Assembly: GCA_963735115.1 (NCBI GenBank)
Contig: CAVTJR010000001.1
Location: 1,302,001-1,366,000 of the forward strand
Source of the DNA: JAKACA01 sp963735115
GTDB taxonomy: Bacteria; Actinomycetota; Acidimicrobiia; Acidimicrobiales; Bog-793
DNA length: 64,000 bases
Direction: 5' to 3'
The position numbers were made by a program, and so were the translations under genes. A model generated the notes under the pieces. The model was not told where the DNA came from and searched no databases. It saw nothing but the letters and a program-made list of their open reading frames with translations. Of the stretch, positions 37,753 through 45,312 are shown piece after piece (the stretch's first letter is position 1; every line of letters starts with the position of its first letter).

Positions 37753-38555
37753 ACCGTGTGGCCGACTACGAGATCCTCGACAGCGTGTCCCGCGAAGAGC
37801 GCGACCCACTCTTCACGGCTGTTCCGCCCCGCCGTCTCGGGCTCAGCGCCGACCGTGTCCTGCTCAAGGTGGCGCAGATCGAGCTGGGGGCGCGACAACT
37901 CCATAGAGCCGCCGAAGAGATGCGCATCCTCGCGGCCGTGAAGTCGCCCTACCTCGTCGAGCTGTACGACGCCGGACAGGACGGCGACAAGCTCTTCTAC
38001 TCGATGGAGCACCCGACCCTCGGCACCCTCGAGTCGCCCAGGCAGCCCCTCGCGAGCGACGAGAAGCTCGCCGCCGTCGCCGACGCCGCCCGGGGAGCGC
38101 ACGCCTTGCACGAGGCGGGCATCGCCCATCGCAACATCCGCCCGTCCTGCATCCTGCTGTACGCCTCGGGGGCCAAGTTGGCCGACCTCGGCATGGCCAA
38201 GCACTTCGACGCCGGGAATTCCGTCTCCATGATGCCGGATGTGACCGACATCGAGTTCATCGACCCCGCCATCATCACCGGAGAGGTCCCGTCGCGGGCA
38301 TCCGACGTGTGGTCCCTCGGGGCGACGCTGCACTGGGCGATGAGCGGCGGTCAGTTGCTCCACCCCGGGCGCGCCGACCTCGATCCCTTCGCCGCCATGC
38401 GCCGCGTCCTGACCGAACCGCCGCTCATCTCGCCGGATCTCCCTGACGACGTCGCCGCCGTGGTAGCCCGCGCCCTCGAGCGGGACCCGGCAGACCGGCC
38501 GGCGACGGCAGAGGAGCTCGCCGTCGAGGTCGCCGCCCTGATCGAGGCGCCATGA
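37749..38555 (+). CDS. Hanks-type protein kinase-like protein, predicted pseudokinase
   Basis: A 268-residue protein with a full kinase-fold length and no membrane segment. The VAIK-type lysine is K40 in RVLLKVAQ and DLG (146-148) replaces DFG. SDVWSLGATLHWAMSGG is the subdomain IX block and PADRPATAEELA closes the fold. The catalytic loop reads HRNIRPSC at 127-134: Asn replaces the catalytic Asp, Arg the Lys, and Cys the metal-binding Asn. The Gly-rich loop is also missing (REERDPLFTAVPP). Phosphotransfer is therefore unlikely and a scaffold or sensor role more likely. ATG overlaps the corrected antiporter stop, and its TGA overlaps the FHA start. Confidence 0.85.
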   Translation: MNRVADYEILDSVSREERDPLFTAVPPRRLGLSADRVLLKVAQIELGARQLHRAAEEMRILAAVKSPYLVELYDAGQDGDKLFYSMEHPTLGTLESPRQPLASDEKLAAVADAARGAHALHEAGIAHRNIRPSCILLYASGAKLADLGMAKHFDAGNSVSMMPDVTDIEFIDPAIITGEVPSRASDVWSLGATLHWAMSGGQLLHPGRADLDPFAAMRRVLTEPPLISPDLPDDVAAVVARALERDPADRPATAEELAVEVAALIEAP

Positions 38556-39748
38556 CTCCGTCGCCTCGCGTCGAGGTACTCGGAGGTGCCGGCACCGTCT
38601 GCCGTGACGGCACCCTTGTGGCCTGGTTTGCTCCGGGGTTCCCCCCGACGCGCGCCCACGAACTGCTCGAGCTGGCCCGGTCCTCGACGGCCAACGGCGC
38701 CGCCGGGCTGGCGGGAGCCCTCGAGACGTCCGACTCGTCCGACTCGTCCGCCTTCTGCGTTCTCGTCGAGACCGACGGGACCTTCGCCATTGTGGTCAAA
38801 GGCCATGTCGTCGTGAGCGAGGACGGCCTCGAGCGGCTGCGGGGAACGGCCGGGAAGGGTCTCGTTTCGGCAGACGTCGCCACGGCAGCGTCGCTCACGG
38901 TCCGCGGCGAGAACGACCTCGACCAGCTGAACCGACCGGGGTCGGTGCCCTTCGACCTCCGCGACGGGGTCGTGCCCGGTGGCGGGGTCACGTTCTGGGC
39001 GGCCGAACCACTACCAGCGTCTGCACCGCCGGAGCTCGACGAGAATGTCGTGCTCTTCGACCTCTCCATGCCCCAGGCACCGCCTCGCGCTCCCCTCCCG
39101 CTCGCTTCGATACCGGCGTCGGTCATCTCCGACGTGGAGGAGCCCACAGAGGCGACTCCGCCCGAGCCGACGGCGCCACCGGAAGCGCCTGTCGAGGCTG
39201 CCGAGGCGGTGCTCGCCGTGGAGGCGACGGAGTTGGCTCCGCCGGCCCCGCCGACACCGCCGGCTTCGGCCCACCAACACCTCGTGCGGGGGGTCAACTG
39301 CGCCCGTGGCCATTTCAACAACCCGCGCGCCCTCTACTGCGGGATCTGCGGGCTGGCGATGGTGCAGAACTCCGTAGTCGTCGTCGATGGCGTGCGGCCT
39401 CCGCTCGGTGTGCTGTTGTTGGACGACGGGACGGCCTACAGCCTGGACGGTGACTACGTCCTCGGCCGGGAGCCGGAGCAGGCGCAGGATGTGGCTGCTG
39501 GGCTGGCGCGCCCCCTCAAGGTCGATGACGGCACCGGCAAGATCTCTCGGGTGCACGCACGCGTCACCCTGCAGGAATGGGACGTCGTGATCACCGATCT
39601 TGGCTCCCACAACGGCACGAGGGTGTTCAACCCCGGAGAGACCAGCTGGCGAACGCTTCGGGCGGACGAATCCGTCGTTCTCCAACCGAGGGGCCGTCTC
39701 GTGATCGGCCAGAGCACCTTCGAGTTCCAGAGCATCCAGCGTCAGTAG
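38552..39748 (+). CDS. FHA-domain protein with zinc-ribbon and long N-terminal region
   Basis: A 398-residue phosphothreonine-reader protein. An unrecognised alpha/beta N-terminal domain of about 160 residues is followed by a Pro/Glu/Ala-rich linker (about 180-245). Next is a small zinc-ribbon-like segment CARGHFNNPRALYCGICG near 250-270. The C-terminal FHA domain has YVLGREPEQ, ISRVHARVTL and DLGSHNGTRVF, so the Arg, Ser/His and Asn that bind pThr are kept. Its ATG overlaps the pseudokinase stop. It probably recruits a phosphorylated partner to the antiporter complex; which kinase writes the mark is unknown. Confidence 0.88.
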   Translation: MTPSPRVEVLGGAGTVCRDGTLVAWFAPGFPPTRAHELLELARSSTANGAAGLAGALETSDSSDSSAFCVLVETDGTFAIVVKGHVVVSEDGLERLRGTAGKGLVSADVATAASLTVRGENDLDQLNRPGSVPFDLRDGVVPGGGVTFWAAEPLPASAPPELDENVVLFDLSMPQAPPRAPLPLASIPASVISDVEEPTEATPPEPTAPPEAPVEAAEAVLAVEATELAPPAPPTPPASAHQHLVRGVNCARGHFNNPRALYCGICGLAMVQNSVVVVDGVRPPLGVLLLDDGTAYSLDGDYVLGREPEQAQDVAAGLARPLKVDDGTGKISRVHARVTLQEWDVVITDLGSHNGTRVFNPGETSWRTLRADESVVLQPRGRLVIGQSTFEFQSIQRQ

Positions 39749-39842
39749 GGGGTCTGTCCCGGACGGCATGCTGCCAGGCAAGCGCTGGCGAGGAAGGCAT
39801 CAATCCGGTATCACTGGTGTCCCACGATCCAAGGAGGCAGCC

Positions 39843-41198
39843 ATGCCAGTCGCCAACCCGTACCTGGTCGGCAACTACGCTCCCGTGGCCGTCGAGGAGA
39901 CGCTGACCGACCTCGCGGTGACAGGCAGCCTTCCCGAGAGCCTGAACGGCCGCTACCTCCGCAATGGGCCGAACCCGATCGCCGCACCGGAGCCTGCCAC
40001 CTACCACTGGTTCACAGGCGAAGGGATGGTCCACGGGATCCGCCTCGAGGAGGGAAAGGCCCGCTGGTACCGGAACCGCTGGGTCCGCTCGGCAGATGTG
40101 GCCGCCGCCCTCGGCGAGGAGCCGCGGCCCGGCCCGGTCGTCGACGGCATGGACTTCGCTTCGAACACCAACGTCATCGCCCATGCGGGCCGAACCTACG
40201 CAATCGTGGAGGCGGGTGCGCGGCCCTACGAGCTGACCGCCGAGCTGGAAACCGTCGGGGCCTCCGACTTCTTCGGGACGCTGCCGGGAGGCTATACGGC
40301 ACATCCCAAACGCGATCCACAAACCGGTGAGCTGCACGCCGTCTCGTACTACTGGGCCTGGGGCAACCAGGTGCAGTACACCGTCGTCGGCGTTGACGGG
40401 CGGGTCAGACGAATCGTCGACATCGCCGTCGGCGGGCCGGTCTCGATCCACGACATGTCGCTCACGACCAGCTACGCCATCATCTATGACCTGCCGGTTG
40501 TGTTCAGCACGGAGGCGCTCATGGAGGGGTTCTCGTTCCCCTACCGATGGTCGGACGACTACCAGAGCAGGGTCGGGCTTCTTCCGCTCGACGGCGGAGC
40601 GGACGATGTCGTCTGGTGCGATGTCGAGCCGTGTTACGTCTTCCACCCGATGAACGCTTACGACGAGGACGGTGCCGTCGTCGTCGACCTCGTGCGCCAC
40701 CCGAAGATGTTCGCCACGCACTTGAACGGTCCCGACGAAGGAGCCCCTGTCCTGGAGCGCTGGCGAATCGATCCGGCCGCCCGCAAGGTGGCCACCGAAC
40801 TGCTCGACGACCGAGCCCAGGAGTTCCCGCGCGTGGACGAACGTGTCGTGGGACGTCCGCATCGTTACGGCTACAGCGCCGCCCTCGATGCCGACGAGGA
40901 GGACGAGGCAGGCTTCGACATGGGCTCAGCGCTGCTGAAGCACGACTTTTCGACCGGAGCGTGCGAGACGAGGCAGTTGAGAGGCGGCGCCGGGGAGGCG
41001 GTCTTCGTCCCGGAGAGCGCTACGTCAGGCGAGGACGAGGGTTATGTCCTCAGCCTGGTGTACGACGCTGAGCGAGAGGCCAGCGACCTCGTCGTCCTGG
41101 ACGCGGAGGACTTCACAGGCGATCCCGTGGCCGTCGTTCACCTGCCGGTGCGCGTGCCGTACGGCTTCCACGGCAACTGGGCGCCCGACCCCTCCTAG
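39843..41198 (+). CDS. Carotenoid oxygenase (retinal-pigment-epithelium 65 family)
   Basis: Non-heme iron dioxygenase that cleaves carotenoids or related stilbenoid and aromatic alkenes. The four iron-ligand histidines sit in YTAHPKRD, SIHDMSLT, VFHPMNAYDE and YGFHGNWAPDPS, the last at the very C-terminus as usual. NGRYLRNGPNP near the start and HWFTGEGMVHGI are family blocks. ATG 39843 is fixed by AAGGAGG at 39831-39837; the frame upstream to 39768 lacks a ribosome site. It is 94 bp after the FHA gene and may be separate from that operon. No carotenoid synthesis gene is in the window. Confidence 0.92.
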   Translation: MPVANPYLVGNYAPVAVEETLTDLAVTGSLPESLNGRYLRNGPNPIAAPEPATYHWFTGEGMVHGIRLEEGKARWYRNRWVRSADVAAALGEEPRPGPVVDGMDFASNTNVIAHAGRTYAIVEAGARPYELTAELETVGASDFFGTLPGGYTAHPKRDPQTGELHAVSYYWAWGNQVQYTVVGVDGRVRRIVDIAVGGPVSIHDMSLTTSYAIIYDLPVVFSTEALMEGFSFPYRWSDDYQSRVGLLPLDGGADDVVWCDVEPCYVFHPMNAYDEDGAVVVDLVRHPKMFATHLNGPDEGAPVLERWRIDPAARKVATELLDDRAQEFPRVDERVVGRPHRYGYSAALDADEEDEAGFDMGSALLKHDFSTGACETRQLRGGAGEAVFVPESATSGEDEGYVLSLVYDAEREASDLVVLDAEDFTGDPVAVVHLPVRVPYGFHGNWAPDPS

Positions 41199-41211
41199 CA
41201 AAGCCGGACCT

Positions 41212-41775
41212 ATGGCCAGGACGACTGCCATCGGGTGCCGGGCCCACTCCGGTTGGGCGGTGATCGTCGCGGTCGCCGGCACCTTGGCGGCTCCTGTCGT
41301 CCTCGAGCGCAAACGGATCGAGCTGCTGGACGGATCGCTCCCCGTCCAGCCATACCATGCCGCGGCCGAGTCGGGTCTCAGCCGCGCCGAGACCACAGGA
41401 CTGATCACCCGGGTGGAAGATCTCGCTGCCACCGCGGCGGCGGAGGCATTCGGCGAGATGGCGGCCGAGGTCCGCGTGAATGGCTCCACCGTGGCCGGTG
41501 TCGCCATCGTGGTCAATGATCGCCGGCTACCCCACGATCTCGACCAGATTCTCCGGTCGCACCCGCTCCTGCATGCGGCCGAGGGCGACCTGTACGAGGA
41601 CGCCCTCGTCGAAGGAGCGGTGCGGGCCGGCCTCCACCCGCAGCGCCTCGCCGCTTCGTTATCCATCCCCTCGAACGTGAACACCCTCGGTCGTTCCCTC
41701 GGCCCGCCTTGGCAGAAGGACCACAAGATGGCCGCCTCCGGCGCCCTCTCCCTCCTCGCCACAGCTCAGGGGTGA
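41212..41775 (+). CDS. Conserved-looking hypothetical protein
   Basis: A 187-residue protein of unknown role. It starts MARTTAIGCRAHSGWAVIVAVAGTLAAPVVLERKR, continues with an Ala-rich alpha/beta pattern (ITRVEDLAATAAAEAFGEMAAEVR) and ends KDHKMAASGALSLLATAQ. The alternating strand-helix pattern and an opening acidic/His-poor strand could fit a ribonuclease-H-like fold, but no motif proves it. The ATG lies 13 bp after the carotenoid oxygenase stop, so they may be co-transcribed. It converges with the VOC gene. Confidence 0.6.
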   Translation: MARTTAIGCRAHSGWAVIVAVAGTLAAPVVLERKRIELLDGSLPVQPYHAAAESGLSRAETTGLITRVEDLAATAAAEAFGEMAAEVRVNGSTVAGVAIVVNDRRLPHDLDQILRSHPLLHAAEGDLYEDALVEGAVRAGLHPQRLAASLSIPSNVNTLGRSLGPPWQKDHKMAASGALSLLATAQG

Positions 41776-41786
41776 GAGGGCGTGGC

Positions 41787-42158
41787 CTACTCGGGTGAAT
41801 GACAGACGGCCTCGACGTTGTTTCCACCGGGGTCGCGAACGAAAGCCCCGAAATAGTTGGGGTGGTATTCCGTCCATAACCTCGGAGCATGTAACACCTC
41901 GGCCCCGGCGCCCACGGCGGCGTCAAAGAACGCTACGACAGCTGCCCGGTCGGGTGAGGTGAAGGCGAAGTGGCATTCACGAAACCCCTCCCCGGTAGCG
42001 CGGGGCCCGATCCAGAATTCGGGCTTTCCGCCGGCGCCGAAGCCGACGACTCCTCCGTACTCCATCACCCGCCCCCCACCGAGCGGGGCAAGCACGGCGT
42101 CGTAGAAGGCTGCGCTTGCGGGGACGTCTGCACACTGGATGGCCACGTGATCGATCAC
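41787..42158 (-). CDS. VOC (glyoxalase/bleomycin resistance) superfamily protein
   Basis: A 123-residue vicinal-oxygen-chelate protein. It begins MIDHVAIQCADVPASAAFYDAVLAPLG, the classic first beta-alpha-beta module with the metal His at position 4, and ends FGAFVRDPGGNNVEAVCH, where Glu is the usual last metal ligand. GTG 42158 is preceded by GAGGA and gives the canonical start, whereas the longer frame to 42359 has an unrelated leader. Substrate is unknown; family members include lactoylglutathione lyase-like and fosfomycin-resistance-like enzymes. Confidence 0.86.
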   Translation of the reverse strand: MIDHVAIQCADVPASAAFYDAVLAPLGGGRVMEYGGVVGFGAGGKPEFWIGPRATGEGFRECHFAFTSPDRAAVVAFFDAAVGAGAEVLHAPRLWTEYHPNYFGAFVRDPGGNNVEAVCHSPE

Positions 42159-42349
42159 CGCAGCATCCTCGCATGCGACCGAGTGCCCGCACCGATCCAT
42201 CTCGACCACATCGATTTTGGTCGCCATCGGCGAGCTCCGGCGTCGATACGCTGAGCAGAACGGGAGGGACGGCGTCACGATGATCGAGGCAATCGCGGGC
42301 GGCCGAGTGACGGCCCGGCTCGGCGCCCGATGAACCCAGGAGCGCTGCG

Positions 42350-43054
42350 GTGCCGTCAACCTCCGATCTGAATGACCCTCCTGCCTTCGTCACAGGCGAC
42401 CGGTGGGCCCGCCTATGGTTCGGGGCGACGGCCGCGTGTGTGGCCGCAGGCGTGCTCATCAGCGTGTTTACCGCCGCCCACAACAGCGGCGGCCACTTCC
42501 GCACGCCTGTCGAACGCGCCTTCAACACCTTCGTCTTCTTCACGGTGCAGTCGAACCTGATCGTCGGTGTGACAACGCTGCTGTTGGCGCAGAACCCGCG
42601 CCGCTCGTCGCCGGTGTTCGCGACGTTTCGGTTGATCGGGATCGTTGCGATCACAGTGACCGGGATCGTCTACCACGTGGCACTGGCTGGCTTGTTCGAC
42701 TTGCAGGGTTGGGACCAGCTGGGAAACCAACTCGTGCACACGGCGGTCCCGATCCTGGCGGTGGTTGGATGGCTCATGTTCGGCCCCCGGGGCCTCACCT
42801 CGGCGCGCGTCGTGTGCTGGTCCTTGGCCTTCCCTGTGTGCTGGCTGGCGTTCACGTTGATTCGTGGCGCGTTCGTGCACTGGTACCCGTATCCGTTCAT
42901 CGATGTCACCAGACTGGGGTACGGCGGGACGCTTCTCAACTGCCTCTGGGTGTCACTGCTGCTGCTCGCCCTCGCAGGCGCGGCGAACGCCGTCGATCGC
43001 AGGCTCTCCCCTCGCCCGAGCGCGCGGGCGCCTTCCGGCTTCCCCAGTGCCTGA
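42350..43054 (+). CDS. Pr6Pr family membrane protein
   Basis: A 234-residue integral membrane protein with about six hydrophobic segments. FFTVQSNLIVGVTTLLL, GIVYHVALAGLF and FIRGAFVHWYPYPFIDV-like text (here LIRGAFVHWYPYPFID) are characteristic of the Pr6Pr/FAR-17a group. Function in bacteria is not established; eukaryotic relatives (AIG1/ADTRP) hydrolyse lipids using a Thr and a His. GTG 42350 follows AGGAG at 42338-42342. Its stop overlaps the GTG of the GNAT gene at 43047. Confidence 0.78.
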   Translation: MPSTSDLNDPPAFVTGDRWARLWFGATAACVAAGVLISVFTAAHNSGGHFRTPVERAFNTFVFFTVQSNLIVGVTTLLLAQNPRRSSPVFATFRLIGIVAITVTGIVYHVALAGLFDLQGWDQLGNQLVHTAVPILAVVGWLMFGPRGLTSARVVCWSLAFPVCWLAFTLIRGAFVHWYPYPFIDVTRLGYGGTLLNCLWVSLLLLALAGAANAVDRRLSPRPSARAPSGFPSA

Positions 43055-43550
43055 AGGGGCAATCTCACATGACGACCCGCGGGCCGACGATGTCCGCGCC
43101 CTGCTGGAGCGCCATCTCGCCTTCGCCAACGCGCACAGCCCGCCCGAGGACGTTCATGCACTTGACGTCGAAGGTCTCCTCGACCCTGCCGTCACGTTCT
43201 TCAGCTTCCGCCTCAACGGTGAGCTCCTGGGAGTCGGGGCGTTGAAGCAGCTGGACGCCGACCACGCAGAGCTCAAGTCCATGCACACATCCGAAGCGGC
43301 CCGGGGCCGAGGGATTGGCCGGGCGATGCTCGATCACCTGATCGCCGTCGCAAGCGGTCGTGGGTGCGGCCGGGTGAGTCTCGAGACCGGGTCCATGCGA
43401 GCCTTTGCACCGGCGCGGTCCCTGTACGCGAGCGCAGGCTTCCAGCCGTGCGGACCGTTCGGCGATTACAGCCCGAGTCGGAACAGCGCCTTCATGACGC
43501 TGTCACTGAACGGCCGGGACTTGCCGTCGAAGGTCACGCCCGGCGTTTGA
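43047..43550 (+). CDS. GNAT family N-acetyltransferase
   Basis: A 167-residue acetyl-CoA-dependent acyltransferase. LKSMHTSEAARGRGIGRAMLDHLI holds the acetyl-CoA pyrophosphate-binding motif R-G-R-G-I-G. SLETGSMRAFAPARSLYASAGFQPCGPFGDY is the C-terminal motif B. It resembles YjaB/PhnO-like putative acetyltransferases; the amine substrate is unknown. GTG 43047 overlaps the Pr6Pr stop by eight bases, implying translational coupling. The 3' end overlaps the convergent methyltransferase by 17 bp. Confidence 0.85.
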   Translation: MPEGAISHDDPRADDVRALLERHLAFANAHSPPEDVHALDVEGLLDPAVTFFSFRLNGELLGVGALKQLDADHAELKSMHTSEAARGRGIGRAMLDHLIAVASGRGCGRVSLETGSMRAFAPARSLYASAGFQPCGPFGDYSPSRNSAFMTLSLNGRDLPSKVTPGV

Positions 43551-44136
43551 CGGCCACGATGACGCCGCTACTGAAGCTCAGCTCCGCGCACACCAGCTCG
43601 GCATTCTCGAGCAACCGCAGCCGCACGACGGCTAAAGCAGAGCGAAGTTGCTCGTCGTCGTGGCGCCCGAGATCCATGTCGTCAACGACGAGGGTGCCGC
43701 CGCCGCGAAGTGCGGCCACCGTCCTACCCAGCTTGAAGATCTTGCCGCCGGGAGCGTCCGGGAAAATCAGGTCGAACTGACCGAGACGGCCGACGACGTC
43801 GCTGCCGTCACCCGACTCGAAGCGCACCCATGACGGCCACGGGGCGGAAAGCGCCGTCCGCCTCACCTCATCGTCGAGCTCGACGGTCACGATCTCGACG
43901 TCTTGGCGCCCTCCGAGTCCATGCACCAACCACGCCAGCCCGACACCGACGCCCGTGCCGATCTCGAGAATCCGGCCGTTGTCGGGCACGGCCGCCGCGA
44001 GCACTGCCAACAATCTCCCCACCTCGAGCTCGCAGGCGAGGCGAAAGCCCGTCCTCTCGGCTCGTTCATGCGCCGCCAGCACGATCTCGGGTAGCTCTTG
44101 GCTCTGGGTCACCTGGACATACTGCCGCTCGGCCAC
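43534..44136 (-). CDS. O-methyltransferase-like SAM-dependent methyltransferase
   Basis: A 200-residue class I methyltransferase of the catechol-O-methyltransferase/YrrM type. GRILEIGTGVGVGLAWLVHGL is SAM motif I and EIVTVELDDE the acidic beta-2 end. FDLIFPDAPGGK is the characteristic Asp-containing catalytic strand of this family. It is the last gene of the minus-strand run that begins with the monooxygenase-like gene at 45153 and includes ArsR and ASCH genes, 79 bp downstream of ASCH. Substrate unknown. Confidence 0.84.
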   Translation of the reverse strand: MAERQYVQVTQSQELPEIVLAAHERAERTGFRLACELEVGRLLAVLAAAVPDNGRILEIGTGVGVGLAWLVHGLGGRQDVEIVTVELDDEVRRTALSAPWPSWVRFESGDGSDVVGRLGQFDLIFPDAPGGKIFKLGRTVAALRGGGTLVVDDMDLGRHDDEQLRSALAVVRLRLLENAELVCAELSFSSGVIVAVKRRA

Positions 44137-44215
44137 CTTGCACGCCTGCAGACACTCGACGAGGCCGCGGCCACTCGACGACGTGATCGCTGATGTCGGC
44201 TCGTCGGCGAGCCGC

Positions 44216-44515
44216 TCAGTGCACGGATTCCTCTACGAGGTGGAACTCCACCCGGTAAAGCAGTGTGTCGTCGGAGATCGGGCCCGCATGGCCAGCGCGC
44301 TCGCGCAGCGCTTCCCGGTCGTGCTCGCCGGCACGGCAAATGTCGGCCGGAGTGATGGCGGCGAACGGCATGAGCTCCAGGGAGTCGACCTCGATGTAGA
44401 GCGGGCCTACGGGGTAACGGCCTCCAACTTTCACCTTGGGCCGGCGCCACAGCCGGAAGGAGACAGTGATGGCACCCGAGATCACGTCGCTGCGCAGCTC
44501 CCGGCTGAAGTCCAC
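44216..44515 (-). CDS. ASCH-domain protein
   Basis: A 99-residue single-domain protein. The pattern VISGAITVSFRLWRRPKVKVGGRYPVGPLYIEVDSLELMPF with ITPADICRAGE matches the ASCH (PUA-like) fold thought to bind RNA; some relatives are amidohydrolases of acetylated cytidine. The basic K-V-K-V-G strand and R-W-R motif fit that site. It starts at GTG 44515, nine bases after the ArsR stop, so it is in the same operon. Role in this operon is unknown. Confidence 0.75.
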   Translation of the reverse strand: MDFSRELRSDVISGAITVSFRLWRRPKVKVGGRYPVGPLYIEVDSLELMPFAAITPADICRAGEHDREALRERAGHAGPISDDTLLYRVEFHLVEESVH

Positions 44516-44524
44516 CGGGTGAGG

Positions 44525-44839
44525 TTAGGTCGCGGCCTTGGCGGCGAATCGATCGATCCAGCCGCCGGCCACCGCCCGAAGTCGCACAGGGTCAAGACGG
44601 TATACGTGCTCGCGGCCGTGCAACTCCACATGAACCAGCCCGGCCAGTTCCAGGACCCGGAGATGGCGCGTCGTGGTGGGCCACGAGCAATCGAATCGCG
44701 CTGCGATGGCGCCCGATGACATCTGGCCCCCGCGAGCGTGGAGTACTGACAAGATGGTTCTTCTGGTCTGGTGGGAGAGCGCGCCGAAGACCGATTCGAG
44801 GTCGTCGAGATCCGTGAGTCCGCGAGGCCCAGAGCTCAC
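44525..44839 (-). CDS. ArsR family transcriptional regulator
   Basis: A 104-residue winged-helix repressor. LESVFGALSHQTRRTILSVLHARGG opens the domain, IAARFDCSWPTTTRHLRVLELAGLVHVE is the recognition helix region and GREHVYRLDPVRL the wing. No Cys-rich metal site is visible, so it may sense something other than a metal. GTG 44839 overlaps the upstream stop by four bases (GTGA), so a longer frame to 44926 is not used. It probably represses its own operon through the palindrome at 45164-45181. Confidence 0.88.
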   Translation of the reverse strand: MSSGPRGLTDLDDLESVFGALSHQTRRTILSVLHARGGQMSSGAIAARFDCSWPTTTRHLRVLELAGLVHVELHGREHVYRLDPVRLRAVAGGWIDRFAAKAAT

Positions 44840-45153
44840 GGGTCGAGCGTGAGCGACGAGTAGTGGGGAAACTCCCACTTGGGCCGTCCGCCGCGAGACT
44901 CCAGCAGAGGGTCCATCGGCTCCCACAGCGCGAGGACGTCCGGGTGCTCGTGTGCCCTGGCGAACCCCCCTTCCACCCAGGTGAAGATCTCGACGTAGGT
45001 CGGCTCATCGAGTTGACGAAAGACCATGGGGGGTTGGTCGGTGACGAAGCCGAGCTCGTGCAGGGTCTGCCAGTGACGACGGAGGAGGGCAACGAAACCC
45101 TCCTCGGCATCGGGACGGACCCGGTAGGTGCAGAACACAATTTCATTAGCCAT
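44836..45153 (-). CDS. Small dimeric alpha/beta-barrel-like protein (monooxygenase-like)
   Basis: A 105-residue protein, MANEIVFCTYRVRPDAEEGFVALLRRHW..., with the ferredoxin-like strand-helix pattern of antibiotic-biosynthesis-monooxygenase/EthD dimers (long helix FVALLRRHWQTLHELGF, then VEIFTWVEG). This architecture often handles aromatic or quinone compounds. It is the first gene of the ArsR operon, translationally coupled to ArsR, and its promoter region holds an inverted repeat. Exact family is not certain. Confidence 0.65.
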   Translation of the reverse strand: MANEIVFCTYRVRPDAEEGFVALLRRHWQTLHELGFVTDQPPMVFRQLDEPTYVEIFTWVEGGFARAHEHPDVLALWEPMDPLLESRGGRPKWEFPHYSSLTLDP

Positions 45154-45163
45154 GTCGCTAATA

Positions 45164-45181
45164 CTTAGCCTAAAGGCTCAG
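45164..45181. promoter_or_regulatory. Candidate ArsR operator (imperfect palindrome)
   Basis: CTTAGCCTAAAGGCTCAG has a perfect AGCCT-AA-AGGCT core with outer CT/AG pairs and one mismatch per arm. It lies just upstream of the minus-strand ArsR operon start at 45153, where an autorepressor would bind. Binding by this ArsR is inference. Confidence 0.5.
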
Positions 45182-45312
45182 AATTTCAAGTACATTTCCG
45201 GGCGCCGGTACTTCATGACGTTGGACCCTACTCAGCGCTCGGCTCGTTCATTACTTTGGGTTTCGGAGGTTTCCGCCCAGCTCCAACGGAGACTTCTTTG
45301 AAAGGAGTTCCG

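Noticed and set aside
35370..38555. Antiporter-kinase fusion protein of 1061 residues
   Set aside because: Junction is a basic low-quality linker; a one-base correction gives a normal antiporter tail and ATGA-coupled kinase start.
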